Source of the DNA: Ignavibacteriaceae bacterium
GTDB lineage: Bacteria > Bacteroidota > Ignavibacteria > Ignavibacteriales > Ignavibacteriaceae
NCBI GenBank assembly: GCA_019638025.1
Contig: JAHBUO010000006.1
Coordinates: forward strand, 1-64,000
Direction: 5' to 3'
DNA: 64,000 nucleotides
This document shows, piece after piece, positions 18,573-27,730 of this stretch. Each line of letters opens with the position of its first letter. Position 1 is the first letter of the stretch. The position numbers and the translations under genes are program-made. The notes under the pieces were generated by a model, which saw only the letters and a list, made by a program, of their open reading frames with translations, was not told the DNA's origin and ran no database searches.

Positions 18573-18619
18573 TCGTATAGAAATGCTTGAATTTGTGCTG
18601 TTTTAAGGGTTATAAGTAG

Positions 18620-18635
18620 TGGCATAATATTGGGA
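18620..18635 (+). promoter_or_regulatory. Possible sigma-54-like promoter of major pilin 2
   Basis: TGGCATAATATTGGGA resembles the -24/-12 pattern (TGGCAy-N5-TTGCw) but has GG instead of GC at -12. It lies 51 bases before the ATG of the strongly translated pilin. An NtrC-type activator is encoded in the same block, as with PilR in other pilus systems. The match is imperfect. Confidence 0.25.
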
Positions 18636-18685
18636 ACATTTAGTTGTCAAATTACCGTAATTATTATTAATTAAAGGAGAAAAAA

Positions 18686-19099
18686 ATGGGTCAACAACAG
18701 TTGCTCTTAATCGTTCTTGGTGTTATCATTGTTGGTATCGCAGTAGTTGTAGGTATTAACTTATTCACAGCAAACTCAGTTCAAGCTAATCAAGATGCAG
18801 TTGCTTCAGATGTAACAAACATAGCAGCTCTTGCTCAACAATATTTTCTAAAACCTGCTTCATTAGGCGGTGGCGGAAACACTTTCGTAGGTTTCGCAAT
18901 TCCTGCAAACTTAGTTACCACAGCTAGCGGAAGCTATGAAGTATCAGGTGCTTCAGCAACAGAAATTACCGTAACCGGAACCGGAACAGTTCAAGATTCT
19001 GATGGAAATGTTGCTCAAGTTGTAGTTGTTGTTACTCCTAATGCAATCGGAAATGCAACAGTAACTCGTGAAGCTGCTGGCGGCGGCGGCGACGAATAA
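18686..19099 (+). CDS. Major pilin-like protein 2 (near-leaderless), probably the main filament subunit
   Basis: This 137-residue protein starts like pilin 1 with MGQQQLLLIVLGVIIVG, then continues as a long amphipathic helix (NQDAVASDVTNIAALAQQYF). The globular part has a Gly-rich turn (LGGGGNTFVGFAIP), beta strands and a Gly-rich acidic tail (AGGGGDE). The excellent SD AAAGGAGAAAAAA and a strong terminator mark a separately transcribed, highly expressed gene. No Glu5 and only a Met-Gly leader are present. Major subunit status is inferred from expression signals and position. Confidence 0.7.
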   Translation: MGQQQLLLIVLGVIIVGIAVVVGINLFTANSVQANQDAVASDVTNIAALAQQYFLKPASLGGGGNTFVGFAIPANLVTTASGSYEVSGASATEITVTGTGTVQDSDGNVAQVVVVVTPNAIGNATVTREAAGGGGDE

Positions 19100-19130
19100 T
19101 CGTCCATAATTAGTTTTAATTTTGTTTTCG

Positions 19131-19160
19131 GGGATCGCAAACTGTGATCCCTTTTTTTCT
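19131..19160 (+). terminator. Intrinsic terminator after major pilin 2
   Basis: GGGATCGCA and TGTGATCCC form a 9-bp stem (one G-U pair) with loop AAC, followed by a run of T. It lies about 30 bases past the stop. Confidence 0.9.
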
Positions 19161-19344
19161 TTAAACGCAATATGTGTGGTTTAAATATTTTATGTATTTA
19201 TGGCTATTAAGGAGATTCAACTGCTTAATTCGTCATTAATTGAATCTGCTTGATTATTGTTATAATATCCGTTAGTTTACTTTGCGATTGTAATTTTGAA
19301 TAAAAAGTTTTAGTATTATTAAATCAGTAAAATTTTGATGTAAA

Positions 19345-19830
19345 ATGGGTAGTCAGCAACTTATTTTGGTTATTGGTGGAATGATGTTATTGGGAACAAT
19401 AGCTCTTACAATTAATAACTCATTCACATCAAAAACTGATATGGAAATATATAACGAAGCCGCAATGACCGGCGCAGCAATCGGGCAATCAGTGATTGAT
19501 AGAATTTTAACACGAAGTTTTGATCAAAGAACTGTCGGAAGAATTTTTAGAAGTCCCGATTCATTAACTGCGGTCGGTTCCCTCGGTCCTGATACCGGAG
19601 AGAATAATGTTACTTTGTATAACGATGTGGATGACTTTAAGAATTACGTGAAGTACGATACTATGAGTGTACTCGGAGTATTCAGAACACGTGTCGATGT
19701 TAATTATGTTCAAACTGCAAATCCGGAGGTTATAAGTTCAAGTAGAACCTTTGTAAAGAGGATTGATGTTTTTGTTACTAATCAATACCTCGGTGATACT
19801 CTAAAAATATTTTATGCTGTAACATATTAG
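19345..19830 (+). CDS. PilV-like minor pilin, module 1
   Basis: The protein is 161 residues. MG is followed at once by the helix SQQLILVIGGMMLLGTIALT. It carries the family marks RSFDQRT, SLGPDTGE, DVDDFKNY, FRTRVDVNYV and KRIDVFVT, also present in the copies at 15872 and 17312. It heads the plus-strand triad, 11 bases before the PilW-like gene. No clear SD is present. By order and form it corresponds to PilV of canonical pilus systems. Confidence 0.65.
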   Translation: MGSQQLILVIGGMMLLGTIALTINNSFTSKTDMEIYNEAAMTGAAIGQSVIDRILTRSFDQRTVGRIFRSPDSLTAVGSLGPDTGENNVTLYNDVDDFKNYVKYDTMSVLGVFRTRVDVNYVQTANPEVISSSRTFVKRIDVFVTNQYLGDTLKIFYAVTY

Positions 19831-19840
19831 TGAGTTAGTT

Positions 19841-20410
19841 ATGGGGCAATTTATAGAGTTAATAGGGTCAACAATTATAGCAGGGTTTATAATCTTGATT
19901 ATTATTAATCTGAATATCAGGATGAATTCTACTGCTGCTTCGTTTGTACAGTCATCCCTTAATCAAAGGAATGCAATTGCAATCGGACAGATTTTAGAAT
20001 ATGATTTTTATAAAATAGGTTTTAAAGCAGGTACAAATAAAATCTTCCAAGCCGATTCCGGCCGTATTTCATTTGCCGCAAGCTTAAACAATGACGCTTC
20101 GATTGATACAATAACTTATTATTTAAGTAGTACAAGCAATCTTGCAAATACTCAAAACCCTAATGATAGACTTCTCTATCGAAGAGTTAATCAGCAATTG
20201 AGTTATGCAGGAATTGTAACAAGATTTTACATCCAATATTATGATTCTTTACTCAATAATTTAACTTATGCTTCATTAACAACTCAAGCAAACAGAAATA
20301 GAATAAAAGTAGTTAAAGCATATATAAGAAATGAACTTGCAAATCAAAAAGATGGTACATATTCTCCTGTTGAGTGGCAAAAAGAATTTCGACCAAGAAA
20401 TTTAAGGTAG
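19841..20410 (+). CDS. PilW-like minor pilin, module 1
   Basis: The protein is 189 residues and starts MGQFIELIGSTIIAGFIILI. Shared blocks are ILEYDFYKIGFKAG, ISFAASLNNDASIDTITYY, NPNDRLLYRRVN and a final WQKEFRPRNL, seen also at 15265 and partly at 16763. Mature residue 4 would be Glu if cut after Gly2, one step from the canonical Glu5. The spacers are 10 bases before and 6 bases after. Confidence 0.65.
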   Translation: MGQFIELIGSTIIAGFIILIIINLNIRMNSTAASFVQSSLNQRNAIAIGQILEYDFYKIGFKAGTNKIFQADSGRISFAASLNNDASIDTITYYLSSTSNLANTQNPNDRLLYRRVNQQLSYAGIVTRFYIQYYDSLLNNLTYASLTTQANRNRIKVVKAYIRNELANQKDGTYSPVEWQKEFRPRNLR

Positions 20411-20416
20411 GCGAAA

Positions 20417-21513
20417 ATGGGAAATCAAGTTTTAATTTTTGTAATGGGGACTTTATTTACCTTCTTGATTGTCAACTCAAATCTCAACCGACAATTAACC
20501 GATCAGTTTGGGGCATCAATGAATTACTACGAAGAAATTCAAGCTCGCAACATCGGGAACTCGATGGTTGCACTACTAAGTGCATCAATTGCTGATGACC
20601 CAAATTATCGAGTTGAACAATATGCCTCAAGAAACTTATTTAACGGCACTACATATTATACCGCAAGAGATACAGTAATTGCAGGGGATTCACTCATCAG
20701 CTTGAACGTTACTGCACATTATATGCAGCAATCAAAATCGATGAATGTAATCTTAATAAAACCAAGACCTTCGATGCTTCCGCCTATATTTGGGCATACT
20801 TTAGTTTCGGGGGGTAATATGTCACTCAGTGGAAATTCAACCATTTCCTCTTCAGCCGGTAACGTCAGTCTTATTACTAATCAAGCGATAACTTTAGGGG
20901 GTGCAGGAACGCGTGTGCGAGGTTTTGTTGGATATGGAACTACTATTTCCGGACAAACCGCAACAAACATCCAACCTGTCTCTAATCCGGATGGATTACC
21001 ACCGGCATCATTAATTTCACCACTAACTATTCCCACGATTATTCCAAGTAATTTTATTGGAGCTGCTACTCAGGTCTATGCAGGAGATTATTCTTTAGCA
21101 AGCTCAATAACTCTTGGTAGTGTTACTGACCCGGCAATTATTTATGTAGGAGGTAATTTAAGTGTTGGGAGTGGTGCAAGAATTGGTGGGTCAATTATAT
21201 TTTTAGTAAATGGGACAATTTCAATTAATGGTAATGCGGCATTTGTAAATACAAGTACCGGCTCAAGTGATTTTGCATTTTACTCGGGCGGAAATATTAA
21301 TGTTTCGGGAGGTGAACTGTTTATGCTCAACTCTTTTCATGGGGAATATTTCATTTTGAAACCTCGATATAGCTGAATGCCGTCGCAAGAGGGACTATCT
21401 CATTATCGGGGGGTTCAAATATAAATATGCCTGCATCAGCACATTTAACAGACCCGATTTGGGGAAGTCCGCCAACTACAAGGCAGCTCTCTATTCGTTC
21501 ATACTATGAATAA
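20417..21513 (+). pseudogene. PilX-like minor pilin, module 1, frameshifted
   Basis: The intact frame (20417-21376) starts MGNQVLIFVMGTLFTFLIV, with YYEEIQARNIGNS and then beta-rich DUF4900-like repeats (GGNMSLSGNS, GGNINVSGG). It ends in an unrelated tail after GGEL at about 21319. In the other frame the protein continues: dropping two T at 21320-21321 gives GGELYAQLFSWGIFHFETSI, then a TAG (21370-21372), then ARGTISLSGGSNINMPASAH and an end QLSIRSYYE at 21513. That end aligns with TYEVISWLE of the intact copy at 14005. So the C-terminal third is out of frame and also carries one nonsense codon. Sequencing error at the T run could explain the shift but not the TAG. Confidence 0.75.
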
Positions 21514-21763
21514 AAATTAGCATTGCAGCTTTCTAAGTAACCGAAAGAAAATATTTTGCTTTATTCAAGTTTATCAAAAAATATATTTTGGATTTTCAGT
21601 ATCGATTTCAGTTTTGATAAATAGTTAGATTCTTGATATTGAATTAACTTTCTAACTTAAAAATGCCTCAAAAATTTGCTTTATTTTATATTGAAAATAA
21701 GTATATTTCCAAATGGTGTTTGAGTATCTTATTTAAAGTTAAAAATTAAGAAAATAGCTGAAT

Positions 21764-23140
21764 ATGGTTGAATACCGCTTCGTTGCTAAAAATACGATTG
21801 GTAAAGTAATTTCGGGAACAGTCTCCGCAGCTAATCCTTCGGAAGCAAAAGCTAAGATTAAAACTCTCGCCGAAAAAAATCTTTTAAAAATCACCAACAT
21901 CGAAAAGAAATCTTCTTACCTTTATAAAGCGAGAAGAGGTTCTGAAAAACCGATAAAAGGTGAACAAAAAGCTTTTTCGAAAGAAGAGGTAGTTGAAGCC
22001 TTAAACAGACTTGGTTATCAGGTTATTTCAATTAATAAAAATTTACTTGAATTTAACTCTAAACCACCAACCTTTGATATTGTTAATTTTGTTAAAATCA
22101 GTGCTGAACTGTTAGAGCAAAAACTCTCTTACGGAGAAATTCTAACTCTCTTAATCAACGATACTCAAAACAAAACTTTGCGGGAAACTCTTCGAGATAT
22201 TAATAACGAATTGAAAAAAGGGGCTGACAGCCAAACTGTTTTTCTTAGATATCAAAATGTATTCGGAACGTTTACAGCTTACATGTTAGGTTTAGCTTCT
22301 AAAAGTGGTAACATGACTGATATCTATAGAGCAACAGCAAAGTTTCTTGAAAGACAGCAAGAGTTTAAAAAGAATTTAAAGAGTGCACTTATAACTCCGT
22401 TTGTAACAATTTTTGTTTTGTTACTTGCGGTACTTTATTATGTCGGTTACATCTTCCCGGAAACCGCAAAATTGTTTGTACGGTTTAATATTGAACTCCC
22501 TCCTATGACGGCGTTTACTCTTAAACTTAGTGACTTTCTTACAGATTATGTCTACTTAATACTTTTTATAATTTTAACTCCGGTGATTGTTCTTTGGCGG
22601 TTTGCAAAGACCAAACAGGGGGAACTATTTTTTGCAAGTTTGATGTTAAAAATCCCTGTAGTCGGAAATTTAATTCATAAAACATTAATTGAAGTTTTTT
22701 GTCGTGTATTTTATACATTATACAGTGGATCGGCAGAAAGTATTGAGCCAATCAGAATAGCATCAGAAGCTGCCGGCAACGCATATTTTGAATCTCGAAT
22801 TAAAAATGTTGCTATTCCTTTAATGATTAAAAAAGGGGCAGGAATAACGGAATCATTCGAAGCAAGCGGAGTTTTTACAGATACAGCAATATCTCGTTTC
22901 CATTCAGGTGAAGAGACCGGAACAATAAAAAATACAGCACTTCAACTTGCAAATTATTATGAGAGCGAAACAGTTTATAAATTAAAAAATATTATTGAGC
23001 TTATACAAGTTATCATTGCTATGATAATTATGATTGTTATGATTTTGTTAACATTAGTTTCCGCCGAAACAGCAACAATAAGCCCAAAAACTCCGGGGGC
23101 TGAAATTCTTAATCAAGTAATTAGTCGGTTCATTGTATGA
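21764..23140 (+). CDS. pilC: PilC/GspF-type inner-membrane platform protein
   Basis: The 458-residue protein has an N-terminal domain (1-100) with YRFVAKNTIGKVISGTVSA, the usual start of the PilC/GspF family. Two GspF domains follow (about 110-230 and 310-440), each ending in strong membrane segments, three in all (near 209-230, 263-282 and 415-435). The family anchors the ATPases and pilins at the inner membrane. It is first in the assembly operon; 250 bases of AT-rich DNA separate it from the damaged PilX-like gene. It overlaps pilB by 4 bases. Confidence 0.9.
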   Translation: MVEYRFVAKNTIGKVISGTVSAANPSEAKAKIKTLAEKNLLKITNIEKKSSYLYKARRGSEKPIKGEQKAFSKEEVVEALNRLGYQVISINKNLLEFNSKPPTFDIVNFVKISAELLEQKLSYGEILTLLINDTQNKTLRETLRDINNELKKGADSQTVFLRYQNVFGTFTAYMLGLASKSGNMTDIYRATAKFLERQQEFKKNLKSALITPFVTIFVLLLAVLYYVGYIFPETAKLFVRFNIELPPMTAFTLKLSDFLTDYVYLILFIILTPVIVLWRFAKTKQGELFFASLMLKIPVVGNLIHKTLIEVFCRVFYTLYSGSAESIEPIRIASEAAGNAYFESRIKNVAIPLMIKKGAGITESFEASGVFTDTAISRFHSGEETGTIKNTALQLANYYESETVYKLKNIIELIQVIIAMIIMIVMILLTLVSAETATISPKTPGAEILNQVISRFIV

Positions 23141-24930
23141 TAGATACCAATTTAGAGTTTACTGATAAAATTGGCTACCTCTTGTTCAAAAAGGGGATTA
23201 TTGATGTTGTAACACTTGAAAAAGCACTTGCTGCAAAAAGTAGCGATCAGAGTAAAGTTAAAAGGAATCTCGCACAAATTTTAGTTCAAGATTTTAACTA
23301 TGATCATGATACCATTTTTAGAGAAGTAGCTCTGCTCTACGCTTTTCGTGAATTTGATTTAAAACTTGAAGAGATTCCGGCTGAGCGTTTAGAGAAAATC
23401 AAGCAGATTGTTAATAATGCAGGTGACTCAGCAAAAGCAGTAATGCTTGAAAATCATGTTCTACCATATATGTTTGATGAGAAGCAGAGAGAAAAACTTT
23501 TACTCATTTCCATTGACCCTACCGAACGTAACATCCCCAAAATTGCATTCTCTTTAAATGCAAAAAAATATGAGGTGATGTTCGTTAAGAAGAAAGATTA
23601 TCAGCTGATTGTTGATAAACTCTTTCCTCCCGAAAATGAATTTTTAAAAGCTCTGGAAGAATCACCATCGGAGATGTCGGTAGAAGATTCTGTAGATAAG
23701 AATCTTGACGAAGAAGAACTCGATTCCGAAATCAACAAGAGTGCCTTGATAAACTTAGTTGAGGCTGCTCTTATTGAAGGTGTAAGAAAAGGGGTGAGTG
23801 ATATTCACTTTGTCCCTAAGTCTGCTAAAAGAATGGACATTGTTTTTCGGTTAGACGGCGGCCTCAAAATTTGGCATTCGCAAGAGAATACTTCCCCCGA
23901 AGCATTAATAGCAGTTGTAAAAGATCGCTCACGAGGTTTAGATAGATTTGAGAGAGAAAAAGCTCAAGACGGTTTTATTCAAAGAGAAATTGACGGACAC
24001 ATAATACGATTTCGTGTTTCTATTTTACCTATGGTTGGAACCGAGCTAAAAAATAAATTTGAAAGTGTTGTAATTCGTATTCTTGATGATAGAAAAGTTA
24101 TCAAAGATTTGAGTTTGCTTGGATTATCCGGCTACGCAAAAGATGCTTTCGAGAAAGCTATCAGACAACCTCAAGGGATGATTATATTAACGGGTCCAAC
24201 CGGAAGCGGTAAAAGTACAACTCTCGTTGCAGCGTTATATCAAGTTATAGACCCAACCGTGAATGTTCTCACAGTTGAAGATCCTGTTGAGTATGTTATT
24301 GAAGGGGCGCGACAGTTAAAAATCGGTGTTAAAATGAATTTCGAACAAGCCATTAGAGCTATATTAAGGCACGATCCGGATATTGTTCTTGTAGGTGAAA
24401 TGAGAGACAAAGAGACAGCAGAAGTTGCGATCAAACTTGCTAACACCGGTCACTTAACATTTTCAACATTGCACACTAATGATGCTCCGAGTGCGGTTGC
24501 TCGTTTGTATAAAATGGGGATAGAACCTTTTCTTATCGCTTATGCAATTAACATAATTGTGGCTCAACGATTAATCAGAAGGCTTTGCGCAAATTGTAAA
24601 AAGAAAGTTACTCATTTAGACCCCGTGCTCATGGAAACTCTCGGGTTGAACATTGAAGAGTGGAAACAGTATCCGATTTATGAAGGTGTTGGTTGTGATA
24701 AGTGTGGCGGAAGCGGTTATAAAGGGCGTCTCGCAGTTCATGAAGCACTCTATTTTACAAAAGAACTGAAACAAATTATTCTTCGTTCGGGTGATGAAGT
24801 TGATGAAGAACAAATCAGATTACAAGCCAAAAAAGACGGAACTCTAAACCTTAGAGAAAGTGGACTTGAAAAAGTTAAGCTCGGTTATACCTCTTTTGAA
24901 GAAGTAATATCTTCGACTATGGATGATTAG
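23137..24930 (+). CDS. pilB: PilB/GspE-type assembly ATPase
   Basis: The 597-residue protein has an N-terminal MshEN-like domain (about 1-170) and a linker. The N2 domain follows with KGVSDIHFVPK (about 222-232). The motor domain has Walker A GPTGSGKST at 353-361 (Lys359), the Asp box VEDPVEYV, Walker B ILRHDPDIVLVGEMRD and a His box FSTLHTNDA. A four-Cys zinc element (CANC...CDKC) is present, as in PilB and GspE. All key residues are intact. It powers filament extension. It overlaps pilC by 4 bases and is followed by the PilT-like gene after 23 bases. Confidence 0.93.
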   Translation: MIDTNLEFTDKIGYLLFKKGIIDVVTLEKALAAKSSDQSKVKRNLAQILVQDFNYDHDTIFREVALLYAFREFDLKLEEIPAERLEKIKQIVNNAGDSAKAVMLENHVLPYMFDEKQREKLLLISIDPTERNIPKIAFSLNAKKYEVMFVKKKDYQLIVDKLFPPENEFLKALEESPSEMSVEDSVDKNLDEEELDSEINKSALINLVEAALIEGVRKGVSDIHFVPKSAKRMDIVFRLDGGLKIWHSQENTSPEALIAVVKDRSRGLDRFEREKAQDGFIQREIDGHIIRFRVSILPMVGTELKNKFESVVIRILDDRKVIKDLSLLGLSGYAKDAFEKAIRQPQGMIILTGPTGSGKSTTLVAALYQVIDPTVNVLTVEDPVEYVIEGARQLKIGVKMNFEQAIRAILRHDPDIVLVGEMRDKETAEVAIKLANTGHLTFSTLHTNDAPSAVARLYKMGIEPFLIAYAINIIVAQRLIRRLCANCKKKVTHLDPVLMETLGLNIEEWKQYPIYEGVGCDKCGGSGYKGRLAVHEALYFTKELKQIILRSGDEVDEEQIRLQAKKDGTLNLRESGLEKVKLGYTSFEEVISSTMDD

Positions 24931-24953
24931 GTAAAATAAATTAAAGTATATTT

Positions 24954-26177
24954 ATGATTGAAGAAGTTAAACAAATAATTGCAAAAGTTACCTCACTGGC
25001 TTCCACTACAATGTGGGGTCAAGAGCGAATTAATTTCTTTATGGAAAAAATTAGTATTCTTACTGATGCGGAAAGAAAACTAATTTTTCAACTCTTTCAT
25101 AAAATACTTGCTGCAATGGTTGACAAGGAATCTTCCGACCTTGAATTTGGTGGATTTGGCAACGATGAATTTGTCTGGATGCGTACTTACGGTAAAAAAG
25201 AACGTGTATCTGAAATACCCAAATTTACACTTGATGAATCGTCAATTATAATTTTAAATCTACTCAACGAAAATCAAAGAAGATATTTAACTGTAACAAA
25301 AAGTCTCGACTTCAGTTATACTTTTAAGTACGAAAGACGCGGCACTAATGTAAGATTTAGATGTACTGTCTATTTCGATTTAGATCAGATTGCGCTCAAT
25401 ATGAGAGCAATATCTGATAAAGTTAGATCGTTAGAGTCACTCGAGTTTAACCCTCATTTAGCAAGAGCAATTAGTCACAATTATGTTAAATTTGGTTTAT
25501 GTTTGATAACCGGAATTACCGGCTCAGGTAAGTCATCAACACTTGATGCGATTATTGATTATCATAATAAAATTGACCCGGCACATATTGTAATTATTGC
25601 ATCACCGCTTGAGTTTGTTCATAAATCTAATGTCGCAATTATTCGACACAGAGAAGTAGGAAGAGACGTCCTCTCATTTAAGGAGGGAGTTGTACAATCT
25701 TTAAGGCAAGACCCCGATATAATTGTAATTGGTGAAATGAGAGATCCGGATACTATTATGGCAGCCTTAGAGTTGACTGATACAGGTCATAAAGTATTTT
25801 CTACTTTGCATACGTCTTCGGCTGTTGAATCGATAGACCGTATTATTGCAGAAGTTCATCCCTCAGAGCAAGAGCGTGTTAGGAATCGATTAGCTGATGT
25901 TTTAGTTTCTGTTATTTCACAGAAATTAGTTCCTACAACAAACGGAAAATTAGCTTTGGCAAAAGAAGTCCTTATTATTAATCCAAGTGTTAAAGCAGCC
26001 ATAAAAAATAATAACACCAGTGAAATTTATATGATGATAAATCAGGGTGGGCAAGTCGGCATGAACACAATGGAACAGGATCTTAAACGGCTGTTCGTTC
26101 AAAAGAAAATATCTATTGAGACAGCGATGGCTTTTGCAAATAATAAAGTAAGAATGCAACAAATCTTATCGGCATAG
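24954..26177 (+). CDS. pilT: PilT-like ATPase with altered Asp box
   Basis: The 407-residue protein belongs to the retraction ATPase family: Walker A GITGSGKSS with Lys193, Walker B with GEMRDPDT (Glu261), FSTLHTSSAVESIDRI, and the PilT-like end SEIYMMINQGGQVGMNTMEQ. The usual TIEDPIEF (Asp box) reads IIASPLEF here, with Ala216-Ser217 in place of Glu-Asp. ESSDLEFGGF stands where PilT has a SDLH motif. The change may slow or uncouple hydrolysis, or reflect a divergent motor; the catalytic Glu261 remains. It lies between pilB and the PilM-PilN gene with 23- and 2-base spacers. Confidence 0.85.
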   Translation: MIEEVKQIIAKVTSLASTTMWGQERINFFMEKISILTDAERKLIFQLFHKILAAMVDKESSDLEFGGFGNDEFVWMRTYGKKERVSEIPKFTLDESSIIILNLLNENQRRYLTVTKSLDFSYTFKYERRGTNVRFRCTVYFDLDQIALNMRAISDKVRSLESLEFNPHLARAISHNYVKFGLCLITGITGSGKSSTLDAIIDYHNKIDPAHIVIIASPLEFVHKSNVAIIRHREVGRDVLSFKEGVVQSLRQDPDIIVIGEMRDPDTIMAALELTDTGHKVFSTLHTSSAVESIDRIIAEVHPSEQERVRNRLADVLVSVISQKLVPTTNGKLALAKEVLIINPSVKAAIKNNNTSEIYMMINQGGQVGMNTMEQDLKRLFVQKKISIETAMAFANNKVRMQQILSA

Positions 26178-26179
26178 GA

Positions 26180-27730
26180 ATGAAACCAGTTGTAGTTGTA
26201 TATTGTGAAGGAAACGATTCAAAGTTTGCCGTTTTTGCAAAAGAAAACGGGCAAATCAGATTGCTGAGAGCAATATCTGTTGATGTTTTCCGCCCGAATA
26301 AACCAATGGAGAATTTAGATAGACTCGCAGTGTTGGATTCGAGTAGTGAGTTATCAATAGATGCTATAGATAATACAGCTATGCCGAGTTCCGGTGAAGC
26401 CCCTTCAATAATTGAAAGCATAGTTTCCAACGAGTTCAGAGGAATCAAACTTCACAAATCTTTGTTTATTCCGGTTTTAACCGAACCTTCAATCTTTTAC
26501 AGTACAAAAAATAAAAAGACATTAGATTCTCATGGTGTAACAAGTGAGATAGTAGCTGATACCGAAACACCTAAATCAAAAAAGAAATCGGGTAATGCCG
26601 AAGCAAACCGAACTGAAATGGCAGACGGTGGTTCGATTTACTCTTACTTGAGTGCTGATGTTCCTTGCTTTAAGATGATAAATTCTATTGCAAGGTTTAA
26701 TGATAAAAAGTTTTATAAAATTGAATCGGTTAAAAGTGCTGAAATCTCCTTAGCATATTATGTTGCAAAAAAGAAAAAGTTTTTCCCGGATGATTACTCT
26801 CTTGTAGTATATATCGGGAAGGAGTATAGTAAGTTAATATTTTTGCATGGAAGGAAACTTAAGCACATCGGTTCTACTCTTGATGTCGGAACTTCAAATC
26901 TTCACACGTATGATGTCTACTTCTCCAAAATACTTTTAGAGATGGAAAATGGTGGAATACCAAATCTTGATAACGTTGTTGTTTGCGGTGAGGATGATAG
27001 TGAAAATCTGATATTATCATTTTATGGAACATTCCCTGAAGCTAATGTAAGTCGTTTAGAATTTGATGGAATTGATTTTACGGGTGTTCCTGAGGATACG
27101 CGAGTAAAAATATCTTCTTATTCGGTAACAATTGCAGCGGTTCACGAATATTTTGAAGAATTAAGTAAAGAACATATCGGTATAAATCTTTTACCGAAGT
27201 ATATTATTGAAGAGCAGAAAATATTTCAATTTGCATGGCATGGATACTTGATGATTCCGTTGCTCTTCTTTGCGGCAATATATATAACTCTGCAGATACT
27301 TCAATATAACAGTGAAATATCAACACTTAATCAAGATATTGCAATGCAGTCAAACCTAAAGCAACAAAATCTGGCACTCTTATCACAAATTGAGGGACTC
27401 GATAAAAAGGTCAACACGTTTGATCAAACACAAACAATATTGGATTCTGTTACTGTCGGTACTGAAGTATGGAGTAATTTTTTAGAAAGAGTTTCTGATT
27501 TTTGTTCAAAAAATAGGAGTCTTTGGGCTAGAAATATTATTATTGAAAGTTCCGGTGAGATAGTTCTTGAAGGGCATGCATTAAATAAATTCATTTTAAC
27601 TGACTTTGCTACTCATATGGGAAATGCCACACTTAGAAAAATAACTTATGATCCTATCAGCACTGAAGATGCTTATAGTTTTATAATCGGCCTTAAGACT
27701 AAGGGCATTATTAGGACGGCTAAAAAATGA
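26180..27730 (+). CDS. PilM-PilN fusion (GspL-like) alignment protein
   Basis: The protein is 516 residues. Residues 1-330 have a PilM/GspL-like actin-fold pattern, with a low-complexity insert about 110-150. Residues 335-339 read INLLP, the motif by which PilN binds PilM, followed by one membrane helix (about 349-373). A coiled coil comes next (STLNQDIAMQSNLKQQNLAL), then a PilN-type periplasmic domain (WSNFLERVSDFC..., IVLEGHALNKFILTDF). One chain thus joins what are two proteins in canonical pili, as GspL does in type II secretion. It overlaps the next gene by 4 bases. The role inferred is linking the ATPases to the periplasmic alignment complex. Confidence 0.75.
   Translation: MKPVVVVYCEGNDSKFAVFAKENGQIRLLRAISVDVFRPNKPMENLDRLAVLDSSSELSIDAIDNTAMPSSGEAPSIIESIVSNEFRGIKLHKSLFIPVLTEPSIFYSTKNKKTLDSHGVTSEIVADTETPKSKKKSGNAEANRTEMADGGSIYSYLSADVPCFKMINSIARFNDKKFYKIESVKSAEISLAYYVAKKKKFFPDDYSLVVYIGKEYSKLIFLHGRKLKHIGSTLDVGTSNLHTYDVYFSKILLEMENGGIPNLDNVVVCGEDDSENLILSFYGTFPEANVSRLEFDGIDFTGVPEDTRVKISSYSVTIAAVHEYFEELSKEHIGINLLPKYIIEEQKIFQFAWHGYLMIPLLFFAAIYITLQILQYNSEISTLNQDIAMQSNLKQQNLALLSQIEGLDKKVNTFDQTQTILDSVTVGTEVWSNFLERVSDFCSKNRSLWARNIIIESSGEIVLEGHALNKFILTDFATHMGNATLRKITYDPISTEDAYSFIIGLKTKGIIRTAKK

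Noticed and set aside
16587..21513. Genome-wide reassignment of UAG
   Set aside because: UAG is the normal stop of many intact genes here (for example at 12263, 16763, 19830, 20410, 24930, 26177), so the code is not changed as a whole.
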